From Campylobacteraceae bacterium (GTDB lineage Bacteria; Campylobacterota; Campylobacteria; Campylobacterales; Arcobacteraceae), in contig JABSOM010000008.1 of the NCBI GenBank assembly GCA_013215945.1, forward strand, positions 62,001-126,000: 64,000 nt of DNA, in the 5' to 3' direction. Both the position numbers and the translations under genes were made by a program. The number at the start of each line of letters is the position of its first letter. Position 1 is the first letter of the stretch. Below, in pieces: positions 1 to 8,106 of the stretch. Under the pieces are notes generated by a model. That model ran no database searches. It was given only the letters and a program-made list of their open reading frames with translations, and was not told the origin of the DNA.

Positions 1-207
1 ACCCTCGATATTTTGAACATTTTTTGTTTTTTGAGATTCTAACAACTTATCATTTGCAATATATGACAAGTGAGATTTTTTTGATATAATTTCTAGAGCT
101 TCTTTTAGAGTTTTGTTTTGTATAGTATAGACATCTTGGGCAAACAAGTTGACACTAAACAGTAAAACTAAACTAGAGGCCGCTAGCATATTCTTTCGCA
201 ATTTCAT
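1..207 (-). CDS. TonB-dependent receptor, 5' end only (STN domain)
   Basis: Reading the minus strand from the ATG at 207 gives 69 codons that run off the window edge. Residues 1 to about 22 form a signal peptide (MKLRKNM, a hydrophobic stretch, then LFA-QD). What follows (TLKEALEIISKKSHLSY, then IANDKLLES) reads like the secretin/TonB N-terminal (STN) domain, the periplasmic part with which FecA-type receptors talk to a FecR partner. The fecR-like and fecI-like genes directly upstream fit this. An AAGGA box lies 7 bases before the ATG. The barrel and plug lie outside the window, so the substrate (ferric siderophore, haem or other) cannot be stated. Confidence 0.8.
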   Translation of the reverse strand, partial: MKLRKNMLAASSLVLLFSVNLFAQDVYTIQNKTLKEALEIISKKSHLSYIANDKLLESQKTKNVQNIEG

Positions 208-244
208 TTATTTTTCCTTGTTTTGATTATGAGAACTAATATCT

Positions 245-285
245 CTTATAAATTAAACGAAACAACGTACAAAAGCGGACAAGAT
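245..285 (-). promoter_or_regulatory. candidate ECF-sigma promoter of the TonB receptor gene
   Basis: The gap between the fecR-like gene and the receptor contains, on the minus strand, TTGTCCGC followed after about 13 bases by CGTTTA, in an otherwise A/T-only stretch. FecI-family sigma factors use non-standard promoters, often with a CGT-containing -10, so this is a reasonable candidate. It is an inference from position and base composition only. Confidence 0.3.
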
Positions 286-289
286 TTTT

Positions 290-1255
290 TTATTTTTTTG
301 AAATATTAATTAAAGAAGCGTTTTTTGTGTATTTTATTGGATAAATAAGCGAAATAGCTTCTAGAAAAGAATCATAATGCAAGGTTGAGAACTTACCAGA
401 TATTTTAAGTTGAGATAATTCATACGTAGAAAAGTTCATTTTTTGATTGCTATAACGCTCAAAAATCAAAGAAGCATCAGCAAGGGTCATTTTATCAAAT
501 ACAATAATGTCATTCTTCCATGAAGCAATCTTTTTTATATCAATATTTCCATAGTTTAAAACTTTTCCTTCATTATTTATACTTAAGGTTTGTGATCTTT
601 TTAATTGTGAAAGTGTTTTTTTGTCGCCTTTTTTATTATAAATATAGTCTACTTTTACAAGTCCTTCGATAACATTTATTTCACTTTTATTTTTTAGATG
701 TACTACTTCAAATTTTGTTCCTATGACTTCTATTAAGGTATTTCCAGATCTTACATAAAAAGGTTTATCAGGATTTTTGGATACGTTAAAGATAACTTTT
801 CCCTGCTCTAAAATCACAGTTCTTTTATTTAGGTAATAGGTAATTTTTATTTGTGATTTTACATCTAAATCTATTATTGTTTTATCAGGCAAAACAATAT
901 TTAATATTTTTTCATTAGAACTAAGATAGTCTTGTGTATAAGTAGTAGAATAATAACTATCAATTTCATAAGCTGAAAAGATTAAGATACAGGCAACTGC
1001 TATTGAAGCAGCAATATATTTAGAGCGCGTAAAAATATTTTCTTTTTGTAAAACTTCATTTTGCATTTCACTAATAAAATCTTCATCCAAATTCAAAAAT
1101 TCTGAAATAAGTTCTTTATTTTCTGCATAGGCTTTTGCATGCGTTTTATTTTTTATCCACAAAGAAAATTCATCTTTTTCTTTCTCAGTTAAACCTTCTT
1201 TTTTTCTTTGTAGCCAAGAATTTGCTATTTTATTAATTTCATTTTCTAAATTCAT
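290..1255 (-). CDS. FecR-family anti-sigma factor / sigma regulator
   Basis: A 321-residue inner-membrane regulator that would pass the signal from the outer-membrane receptor to the ECF sigma factor. The N-terminus (about 5-45, with SWLQRKKEGLTEKEKDEF and LWIKNK) is the cytoplasmic sigma-binding DUF4880-type region. One membrane helix lies at about 80-98. Residues about 110-205 form the FecR domain (VLEQGKVIFNVSKNPDKPF, then GTKFEV) and about 255-320 the C-terminal STN-contact region. Its start overlaps the sigma-factor stop by 4 bases (ATGA), so the two are translationally coupled. Confidence 0.88.
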   Translation of the reverse strand: MNLENEINKIANSWLQRKKEGLTEKEKDEFSLWIKNKTHAKAYAENKELISEFLNLDEDFISEMQNEVLQKENIFTRSKYIAASIAVACILIFSAYEIDSYYSTTYTQDYLSSNEKILNIVLPDKTIIDLDVKSQIKITYYLNKRTVILEQGKVIFNVSKNPDKPFYVRSGNTLIEVIGTKFEVVHLKNKSEINVIEGLVKVDYIYNKKGDKKTLSQLKRSQTLSINNEGKVLNYGNIDIKKIASWKNDIIVFDKMTLADASLIFERYSNQKMNFSTYELSQLKISGKFSTLHYDSFLEAISLIYPIKYTKNASLINISKK

Positions 1256-1725
1256 GACTCGTCTTTCTTCATTTGTTCTTTTATTTTTAATGTAGCTCTG
1301 GTGATATTCTTTTCAACTGCATTTCTGCTTATGTTCATCAGTTCTGCTATTTCTGTTCTTGTATAACCCTTGTAATAATACAATACAAAGGCTTTTTTAT
1401 TTTGAGCTGAAAGATTTTGTATGCATTCTTTTAGTTTTTCTTTTCTATTTTCTTGAGTCACTATTTCATCTGGCATGTCTTTGAGAGGAATACTGCACTT
1501 ATCTTCTTCATAATGAACCTGTGTTAGTAATTTGTCTCTTCTTACTTTATCAATAACAAGATTTCTGGCAATCTTATAAAGGTAAGCTTTTGGAAGTGCA
1601 TCATCTAGTTTACTATTATTTTGCAAGACTTTGACATAAGTATCTTGTGTTAAGTCTTTTGCTAGGTTTTTATCACCAGTAAGTTTTTGAATAAAATATG
1701 ATATTTCATCATAATATTTTAACAT
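1252..1725 (-). CDS. FecI-like ECF RNA polymerase sigma factor
   Basis: About 157 residues. Region 2 is visible in LTGDKNLAKDLTQDTYVKV and AYLYKIARNLVIDKVRR. Region 4 is visible in FVLYYYKGYTRTEIAELM and ISRNAVEKNITRA, the helix-turn-helix. The open frame extends to 1764, but the ATG at 1725 (MLKYYDEI) has an AGGTG box 8 bases upstream and matches the usual family start, so the first 13 codons of the longer frame are probably not used. First gene of a sigma / anti-sigma / receptor set. It should direct transcription of the receptor at the window edge. Confidence 0.86.
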   Translation of the reverse strand: MLKYYDEISYFIQKLTGDKNLAKDLTQDTYVKVLQNNSKLDDALPKAYLYKIARNLVIDKVRRDKLLTQVHYEEDKCSIPLKDMPDEIVTQENRKEKLKECIQNLSAQNKKAFVLYYYKGYTRTEIAELMNISRNAVEKNITRATLKIKEQMKKDES

Positions 1726-1870
1726 ATGAACTTTCACCTTAATGAATATGATTTTAATTATCAATTTTATATAATACTTATACTTTATTTAAGATTAATT
1801 TGCCTTTTATTCTTTGTTTTAAGTATACTAATTTAAGTATATTTAAGATTTTTTGTTATAATTCCTAAAA

Positions 1871-2497
1871 ATGAAGGATAAAACTAAGATGAGTATATTG
1901 GAACTTGCTGATTATATTGGAATTATTTCTTTTGCATTAAGTGGATTTTTAATTGCAGTGCATAAAAAGTTTGATATCTTAGGAATCATTGTTATTGCTT
2001 CTGTAACTGCCCTTGGGGGTGGAATTTTAAGAGATGTAATATCTAATACTACTCCACATATTTTTACTTCCTATATTCCTATCTTACTTGTCATTTTTAC
2101 TGTACTTATTGCTATTATTTTTAGACTTCATAAGATTGATAATTTAGAAGGAAAGTCTTTTTTTGTATTAAGTGATACCTTGGGGCTTGTTTCTTTTGCT
2201 ATTTCTGGAGCTATTGCTGGTTTAGATGTAAACTTTAATTTTTTTGGAGTATTGTTATTAGCCATGTTAACTGCAACAGGTGGAGGAACTATAAGAGATG
2301 CTCTTTTAGGAAGAACTCCTACTATTTTTGTAAGTGATTTTTATGCCATCATTGCTTTGATGTGCGCAACAAGTGTTTATGTATTAGATTATTTTGATCA
2401 ATTAACAATCTTCCATATTCTAATTTTATTTGCTCTAGGCGTTGTTATTCGCCTAATCGCATATTATAGAAAATGGAAACTTCCAAAACTCTCTTAA
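1871..2497 (+). CDS. TRIC-type cation channel family protein (UPF0126, YicG/YadS-like)
   Basis: A 208-residue integral membrane protein built of two similar halves, each with a glycine-rich signature: GGGILRDVI at about 57-65 and GGGTIRDALLGRTP at about 138-151. These are the hallmark of the bacterial trimeric intracellular cation channel family. About seven hydrophobic helices can be counted. The start is ambiguous: the ATG at 1871 has no clear ribosome site, whereas the ATG at 1889 (MSILELAD) follows an AAGGA at 1873, giving a 202-residue product. It converges with lpdA, their ends overlapping by 4 bases. The physiological ion is not known from sequence. Confidence 0.85.
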   Translation: MKDKTKMSILELADYIGIISFALSGFLIAVHKKFDILGIIVIASVTALGGGILRDVISNTTPHIFTSYIPILLVIFTVLIAIIFRLHKIDNLEGKSFFVLSDTLGLVSFAISGAIAGLDVNFNFFGVLLLAMLTATGGGTIRDALLGRTPTIFVSDFYAIIALMCATSVYVLDYFDQLTIFHILILFALGVVIRLIAYYRKWKLPKLS

Positions 2498-3858
2498 TGA
2501 GCAGAAACCAAATCTAAGATTGTTTCACTCAAAGTAGGATGGGCAAAAATCATTTTTGATAAGTCATCCATACTTAGGTTGGTATTGATAGCTATTAAGA
2601 ACTGATGAATAAGTTCTGTGGCATCATTTCCAATAATAGCTGCACCTAAAATCTTCCCTGATTCTACTTCATGTATGATTTTTACAAAACCAGAGTCATC
2701 GCCTTTTATTTTGGCTTTTCCATTTACTTTGAAGAATATTTTACTGGCTTTATAAGTAATGCCTGCTTCTTTTAATGCTCTCTCACTTTGTCCAATACTT
2801 GCAATTTGGGGAGTACAAAATGTAACGGAAGGAAAAATAGCTTTTTCACTCATAACTTCTTCTTCACAAATGATTGCTGCCACTCTTTTAGCTTCATAAT
2901 AAGCAACATGTGCAAGGGCTGGTGTTTTAATAACATCCCCAATAGCATAAACATTTTTATTTGAAATACTTTGTAAGTTTCCATCAACTTCTACAAAACC
3001 ACGATCGCATGTAACATTTCCAGCTTCTGCATTAAGACCATTTGTATTTGGATTTCTTCCTATAGATACAAGTACTTTGTCATACACTTTTGTTTGCTCT
3101 TTTTTACCAACAGTCATAGTTACTTCTACATTAGAAGAATTAACTGTGTATGAAGTAACATTAGCATTTAAATAAATACTCATACCTTGTTTCTCTAACT
3201 CTCGTTTGAGTGTTCTTGCTATATCATCATCTTCAATAGGAACTAAGCGTGGAGTAAATTCTGCAATATCAACTTCTGTACCAAAAGAGGCGAAAAAAGA
3301 AGCAAATTCACAACCAATTGCACCTCCACCTATTACTAAAATAGATTTAGGAATTTCATTTATTGAAAACACTTCTTTAGATGATAGAATTTTTCCATCA
3401 ACAAGATTCATTAAAGGATGTTCTCTGTGTACTGAACCAGTAGCTATTACAATTTTAGAAGCTTCAATAACCTCTTGGTTATCACCATCTATTTTAATAG
3501 AAGTTTCACCTACAAAAGAAGCATTTCCGTATTTAATCTCAACTTTTGCTTTTTTTAATTTAGCTTGTATTCCAGATGTTAAATCTGTAATCAAACACGA
3601 GGTATTTTTTTTGAGACCTTCAATATCAAAAGAATCTAAGGTAAAATTAACACCAGTAGTCTTAAAATAAGCGGCTTTTTTAATATATGAAGATGTTTCT
3701 AAAAAGTTTTTAGCTGGAACACAGCCTTCATTTAGACACGTTCCACCAATTCTATTTTCACTTTTATCAATAATACATACACTTTTTCCAGCACTACCTA
3801 AGAGTGAAGCCACTTCATAACCAGCAGGTCCTGCTCCAATTACAATAACATCATACAT
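2494..3858 (-). CDS. lpdA: dihydrolipoyl dehydrogenase (E3 / L-protein)
   Basis: 454 residues. A flavoprotein that reoxidises the dihydrolipoyl arm using NAD+. Visible are the FAD-binding GAGPAG near residue 8, the redox-active disulfide in GGTCLNEGCVP at about 38-48, the NAD-binding GGGAIG near 177, and the C-terminal catalytic HPTLSE near 441. Because it closes a run holding all other glycine cleavage genes and lipA, it most likely serves as the L-protein of that system, though it could be shared with 2-oxoacid dehydrogenases encoded elsewhere. The gap to lipA is 28 bases. Confidence 0.95.
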   Translation of the reverse strand: MYDVIVIGAGPAGYEVASLLGSAGKSVCIIDKSENRIGGTCLNEGCVPAKNFLETSSYIKKAAYFKTTGVNFTLDSFDIEGLKKNTSCLITDLTSGIQAKLKKAKVEIKYGNASFVGETSIKIDGDNQEVIEASKIVIATGSVHREHPLMNLVDGKILSSKEVFSINEIPKSILVIGGGAIGCEFASFFASFGTEVDIAEFTPRLVPIEDDDIARTLKRELEKQGMSIYLNANVTSYTVNSSNVEVTMTVGKKEQTKVYDKVLVSIGRNPNTNGLNAEAGNVTCDRGFVEVDGNLQSISNKNVYAIGDVIKTPALAHVAYYEAKRVAAIICEEEVMSEKAIFPSVTFCTPQIASIGQSERALKEAGITYKASKIFFKVNGKAKIKGDDSGFVKIIHEVESGKILGAAIIGNDATELIHQFLIAINTNLSMDDLSKMIFAHPTLSETILDLVSAH

Positions 3859-3886
3859 ATATTCTTCCTTTTACTTAAATCTTTTT

Positions 3887-4768
3887 TTATTCTTTACTTG
3901 TTTTTTTGCCCTTATATTCATGAGCCATATAAGATGATCTTGCATAAGGCGTAGAATGTACAAACTCAAAACCCATATCCAGTGCTTCTCTTTTATACAA
4001 AGCAAATGTTTCAGGGGTAACATATTCTTTCACTTCTTCATAACCACCTGTAGGTTGTAAATATTGTCCAATACTTAAAAAATCACAGCCAACTTCTCTT
4101 AAATCTTTGAATACTTGTGTCATTTCTTCATGTGTTTCACCAAGACCAACCATAATCGCACTTTTGGTTTTAATCTTACCCGCACCTAATTCTTTTAATT
4201 GTTTTAGAACATCAATTGAACGTGTATAAGTAGATGCTTTTCTTATTTTGTATAAAGAAGGTACTGTTTCAATATTGTGTCCAATAACACTTGCTCCTGA
4301 ATCAACAGCAGTTTGTAAAGAAGAAGTTTTTCCTTTAAAATCTGGAATTAAAAGCTCAACATCAGCACCTGGAACTTTTTCCAGAATATCTTGGGTTACT
4401 TTATAAAACTGAAGTGAACCCCCATCTTTTAAATCATCTCTGGCTGGACTTGTAATTACAATATATTTAAGTCCCAATTTTTGAACAGAAGTAGTTACTT
4501 GATCTATTTCTTTTTGGTTTACTTCAAAGGGTTTCCCTGTTTTTACATTACAGTAGGTACAGCGTCTTGTACAGATATTTCCTAGAATTAAAAAAGTGGC
4601 ATTTTTATTAGCAAAACACTCGCTTATATTAGGACATCTTGCTTCTTGACAAATAGTATGAATTCCTGATTCATTTAATAATTGATCCATTTCTTTTTGT
4701 GCTTTAAAATCAATCTTTTTTCTTAACCATTCTGGTTTTCTCATAAAGTTTTTAGTTTTCATTGTCAT
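3887..4768 (-). CDS. lipA: lipoyl synthase
   Basis: 293 residues. A radical-SAM enzyme inserting two sulfurs into octanoyl groups on GcvH and E2 domains. Both iron-sulfur sites are seen: the N-terminal auxiliary-cluster cysteines in CQEARCPNISEC and the radical-SAM CTRRCTYC. The C-terminal RSSY that ligates the auxiliary cluster is present (ARSSYMA). The ATG at 4768 has an AAGGA box 6 bases upstream. Its place between gcvPB and lpdA suggests supply of lipoate to the H-protein made from the same region. A 14-bp palindrome lies 16 bases upstream of its start. Confidence 0.96.
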   Translation of the reverse strand: MTMKTKNFMRKPEWLRKKIDFKAQKEMDQLLNESGIHTICQEARCPNISECFANKNATFLILGNICTRRCTYCNVKTGKPFEVNQKEIDQVTTSVQKLGLKYIVITSPARDDLKDGGSLQFYKVTQDILEKVPGADVELLIPDFKGKTSSLQTAVDSGASVIGHNIETVPSLYKIRKASTYTRSIDVLKQLKELGAGKIKTKSAIMVGLGETHEEMTQVFKDLREVGCDFLSIGQYLQPTGGYEEVKEYVTPETFALYKREALDMGFEFVHSTPYARSSYMAHEYKGKKTSKE

Positions 4769-4783
4769 TTCAAATCCTTTTAC

Positions 4784-4797
4784 AAAACGTACGTTTT
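4784..4797. repeat. 14-bp palindrome AAAACGTACGTTTT, copy 1
   Basis: Perfect dyad in the gap between gcvPB and lipA, 16 bases upstream of the lipA start. It is embedded in TTACAAAACGTACGTTTTA except that the first flank base differs; a second copy sits at 32736-32749. It could be an operator or a short hairpin. Confidence 0.6.
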
Positions 4798-4915
4798 AAT
4801 ATTCTTTTAAAAAGAGTAATCAATTTTTGTTAAAAACTCATTACTTCTTTCAAATAAAGCCGAAGCCTTACTTAAAAACATAAAAGAAGAAATCTTCCTT
4901 TATGTAATCATTTAT

Positions 4916-6364
4916 CTAGTGTCGTGATCTTACGTTTAATTCTTTAATAGCCAAAGTATCATCAGGTCGTGATACTCCCCATGTTTTAGGATAAGCTTTA
5001 AAAGCAGCAGGATCTTTTCTTGCTAACTCAACCGCTTTTATCATACGGTCACAAAAAATATCAATTGTTTCTTTATTTTCTGTTTCAGTAGGTTCAATCA
5101 TAATGGCTTCTTTTACAATTAATGGGAAATAAACAGTAGGAGCATGCATACCAAAATCAATTAAGTATTTTGCAATATCCATAGCTGTTACACCATTTTT
5201 AGCAAGCGTTTTAGCAGAGAATACACATTCATGCATACATAAACCATCAAAAGGAACATCAAAATAATCTCTAAGTCTTACTCTTATGTAGTTTGCATTT
5301 AACACAGCTTTTGTAGAAGCATTATACATACCATTTCCACCTAAAGATGTCATGTACGTAATTGCTCTTAAAGAGATTCCATATTGTCCAAAGAAAGGAG
5401 AAATCTTACCAATTGAAGTACCATTTCTATGATCAAGTTCATACTTACCATCAACTTTTTTAATCCCTAAATCAGGTAAAAAAGGTTTAAGTTTTTCATT
5501 TACTCCAACAGGTCCAGAACCTGGTCCTCCACCACCATGTGGTGTTGCAAATGTTTTATGAACATTGATATGAATAACATCAAAACCAATTTCACCTGGT
5601 TTTGCAACTCCCATAATAGCATTCATATTCGCACCATCGTAATACATCATTGCATCATATGAATGAGCTACAGCACAAATATCTTTGATTTTTTTGTTAT
5701 ACATTCCAAGAGTATTTGGAACAGTTAACATAACAGCAGCTACTTCATCAGACATTTTTGCTTTAAATTCATCAAAATCCATAGCACCGTTTGCATCTGA
5801 TTTAATAGTAATTACTTCATATCCAACCATAGCAGCAGTTGCAGGGTTAGTACCATGTGAGCTATCAGGAACAATAACATATTTTCTTTTATTCCCTTTG
5901 CTTTTATGATAAGCATCAATCATCATAATACCTAACATTTCACCATGAGCACCCGCTTGAGGCGTTGTAGTAAAAGCATCCATTCCAGTAACTTCACATA
6001 AAGTTTTTTCTAACATATCAATAGTTTCTAGCGTACCTTGCATAGAATCTGTCATATTATTAGTAATTAAATGTGGGTGCATAGAAGTAAAACCTTCAAG
6101 CGCCGCTACTCTCTCAGTAATCTTTGGATTATATTTCATAGTACAAGAACCAAGAGGATAAAAGTTTTTATCAATTGACATATTCTTATTAGAAAGATTT
6201 GTATAGTGTCTGATTACATCAAATTCTGACATTTGAGGTAATTTTGCTTTTACATTTCTAACCAGAGTTCGATCTAAAGAAACAGCAGGAACATCCATAG
6301 GAGGTAAAGCTAATCCAGGTCTACCTTCATGTGATTTATCAAAAATAGTTTCAGTTACACTCAT
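4916..6364 (-). CDS. gcvPB: glycine dehydrogenase (decarboxylating) subunit 2
   Basis: 482 residues. The C-terminal half of the P-protein, separately encoded as in many bacteria. It holds the pyridoxal-phosphate lysine within HINVHKTFATPHGGGGPGSG, and the substrate-binding PLGSCTMKYNPK near residue 70. With GcvPA it decarboxylates glycine and hands the aminomethyl group to the lipoyl arm of GcvH. Its ATG overlaps the gcvPA stop by 4 bases (ATGA), which suggests coupled translation and equal amounts of the two subunits. Confidence 0.96.
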   Translation of the reverse strand: MSVTETIFDKSHEGRPGLALPPMDVPAVSLDRTLVRNVKAKLPQMSEFDVIRHYTNLSNKNMSIDKNFYPLGSCTMKYNPKITERVAALEGFTSMHPHLITNNMTDSMQGTLETIDMLEKTLCEVTGMDAFTTTPQAGAHGEMLGIMMIDAYHKSKGNKRKYVIVPDSSHGTNPATAAMVGYEVITIKSDANGAMDFDEFKAKMSDEVAAVMLTVPNTLGMYNKKIKDICAVAHSYDAMMYYDGANMNAIMGVAKPGEIGFDVIHINVHKTFATPHGGGGPGSGPVGVNEKLKPFLPDLGIKKVDGKYELDHRNGTSIGKISPFFGQYGISLRAITYMTSLGGNGMYNASTKAVLNANYIRVRLRDYFDVPFDGLCMHECVFSAKTLAKNGVTAMDIAKYLIDFGMHAPTVYFPLIVKEAIMIEPTETENKETIDIFCDRMIKAVELARKDPAAFKAYPKTWGVSRPDDTLAIKELNVRSRH

Positions 6365-7692
6365 AATATCTCTCCTATTGCAGCTACTAAAGCATCTAGT
6401 TCATCTTTTGATCTTTTTTCAGTAACTGAAATCATAATTTTATTTTCATGATTTTCATATAAATTACCTAAGTTAATTCCTGCATAAAAACCTGCATCTC
6501 TTAATTTAAGCAATAAAGATTCTGCACTTAAAGGCGTTTCAATCACAAATTCATTAAAAGTAGGAGCTGTATTACAAATAGTAATACCTTTAACTTTTTT
6601 TAATTCACTTTTTAAGTATTCACTTTTTGAATGACATAAAGAACTCATATTTGCAAAACCATCACGTCCAAGTAAAGACATAAACATAGTAGCTCTTAAA
6701 GCCAGTAAGTTTTGGTTTGAACAAATATTTGAGGTAGCTCTGTGTCGTCTAATATGTTGTTCTCTTGCTTGCATAGTTAATACAAACATTTCTTTTCCAT
6801 CTTGATCTTTTGTTTTTCCAATAATTCTTCCAGGAAGATTTCTAATATCTTCTTGTTTTGTTGCCATGAAACCAAAAGTAGGACCTCCAAAGTTAAGATA
6901 ATTTCCTAAACATTGTCCATCTCCACATACAATATCAACATCAAGAGAACCTGGATCTTTAATCATTCCAAGTGCTATAGGATAAGCAGACATTACAGCT
7001 AAAACTTTTGATTCATGTAACTTAGCTATCAAAGAAGTGAAATCTTGTACATTTCCAAAAAAGTTAGGGTTTTGAAATAAATAAGCAGCAATTGTATTAT
7101 CAATTTTTGATTCAACGCTTGCAAAGTCAGTTAAGTCTTTATCCATTTGAATAACTTCTACATCAATATCTCTAAATTTTAAATAGGTTTGAACTACTTT
7201 GATATAAGTTTTATTTACACCTGCATCAATTAAAATCTTATTTCTTCTTGTAAGTCGTACTGCCATTAATGCAGATTCAGCTAAAGCAGTAGCTCCATCA
7301 TACATAGAAGCATTTGCTACATCCATTCCAGTCATTTCACAAATCAAACTTTGAAATTCATATAAAGATTGTAATGTTCCTTGAGAAGCTTCCGCTTGGT
7401 AAGGAGTATAAGCTGTATAGAATTCACTTCGCCCAGCTAATGCATCAACACCAGAAGGAACAATATGATCATAATATCCACCACCCATAAACATTACTTT
7501 ATCAGTAATATTTTTTTTAGCAATATTTTTAAATTTAGTATAGGTTGAAAATTCATCTAAACTATCGCTTAGATTTAAATGGTCAACTCTTAAATCACTT
7601 GGAACAGAAGAAAATAAATCTGTTTCTTTTTCTAATCCAATAACATCTAACATTTCTCTAATGTCAGCTTTTGTATGAGGAGTATATGGCAT
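6361..7692 (-). CDS. gcvPA: glycine dehydrogenase (decarboxylating) subunit 1
   Basis: 443 residues. The N-terminal half of the P-protein. Characteristic stretches are MGGGYYDHIVPSGVDAL, YTPYQAEASQGTLQSLYEFQ, and the RHRATSNICSNQNLLAL segment. The catalytic lysine is on the partner GcvPB, and both are needed for activity. The gene starts 9 bases after the gcvH stop. Like its neighbours it uses typical low-GC codons, so nothing points to recent transfer. Confidence 0.95.
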   Translation of the reverse strand: MPYTPHTKADIREMLDVIGLEKETDLFSSVPSDLRVDHLNLSDSLDEFSTYTKFKNIAKKNITDKVMFMGGGYYDHIVPSGVDALAGRSEFYTAYTPYQAEASQGTLQSLYEFQSLICEMTGMDVANASMYDGATALAESALMAVRLTRRNKILIDAGVNKTYIKVVQTYLKFRDIDVEVIQMDKDLTDFASVESKIDNTIAAYLFQNPNFFGNVQDFTSLIAKLHESKVLAVMSAYPIALGMIKDPGSLDVDIVCGDGQCLGNYLNFGGPTFGFMATKQEDIRNLPGRIIGKTKDQDGKEMFVLTMQAREQHIRRHRATSNICSNQNLLALRATMFMSLLGRDGFANMSSLCHSKSEYLKSELKKVKGITICNTAPTFNEFVIETPLSAESLLLKLRDAGFYAGINLGNLYENHENKIMISVTEKRSKDELDALVAAIGEIL

Positions 7693-7701
7693 TTATTTTC
7701 C

Positions 7702-8067
7702 TTATAAAGTATTGATGAATTTAGCGTACGAATCGCCATCCATTAAGTTATCAAGATCAGATACATCTGATAATTTCATTTTAAAAATCCAAACATTTTC
7801 TGCTTCTTCATTTAATACTTCAGGAGTATCTAATAAAGTTTCATTGATTTCTGTAACCACTCCAGAAGCTGGTGCATAAATATCAGATGCAGCTTTAACT
7901 GACTCAACAAAAGCAACAGAGGCTCCTGATGTAATTTCAGCATCTACTTCTGGTAATTCTAAAAATGTAATATCACCTAATTGTTCAACTGCATACTTAG
8001 AAATTCCAACTTTCGCAATATCACCTTCAACTTCTAACCACTCATGTTCTTCATTAAATATTTTCAT
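7702..8067 (-). CDS. gcvH: glycine cleavage system H protein
   Basis: 121 residues. The lipoyl carrier that shuttles the aminomethyl group between P, T and L proteins. The lipoyl-domain signature ends in FVESVKAASDIYAPASG, and the lysine in SVKAA is the modification site. The NVWIFKMKL segment typical of the C-terminal part is also seen. Second gene of the minus-strand run, 39 bases after gcvT. It should be the main client of the lipA product encoded downstream. Confidence 0.95.
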   Translation of the reverse strand: MKIFNEEHEWLEVEGDIAKVGISKYAVEQLGDITFLELPEVDAEITSGASVAFVESVKAASDIYAPASGVVTEINETLLDTPEVLNEEAENVWIFKMKLSDVSDLDNLMDGDSYAKFINTL

Positions 8068-8106
8068 TTTATATCCCTTTTAATTTTTTATAGTTTATCT
8101 GTTTCT

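Noticed and set aside
3206-3670. Long open frame on the plus strand inside lpdA
   Set aside because: It is antisense to a well-supported lpdA, has no ribosome site and no protein-like motif; same verdict for similar frames inside other genes (for example 9358-9861, 12232-12654, 22837-23253).
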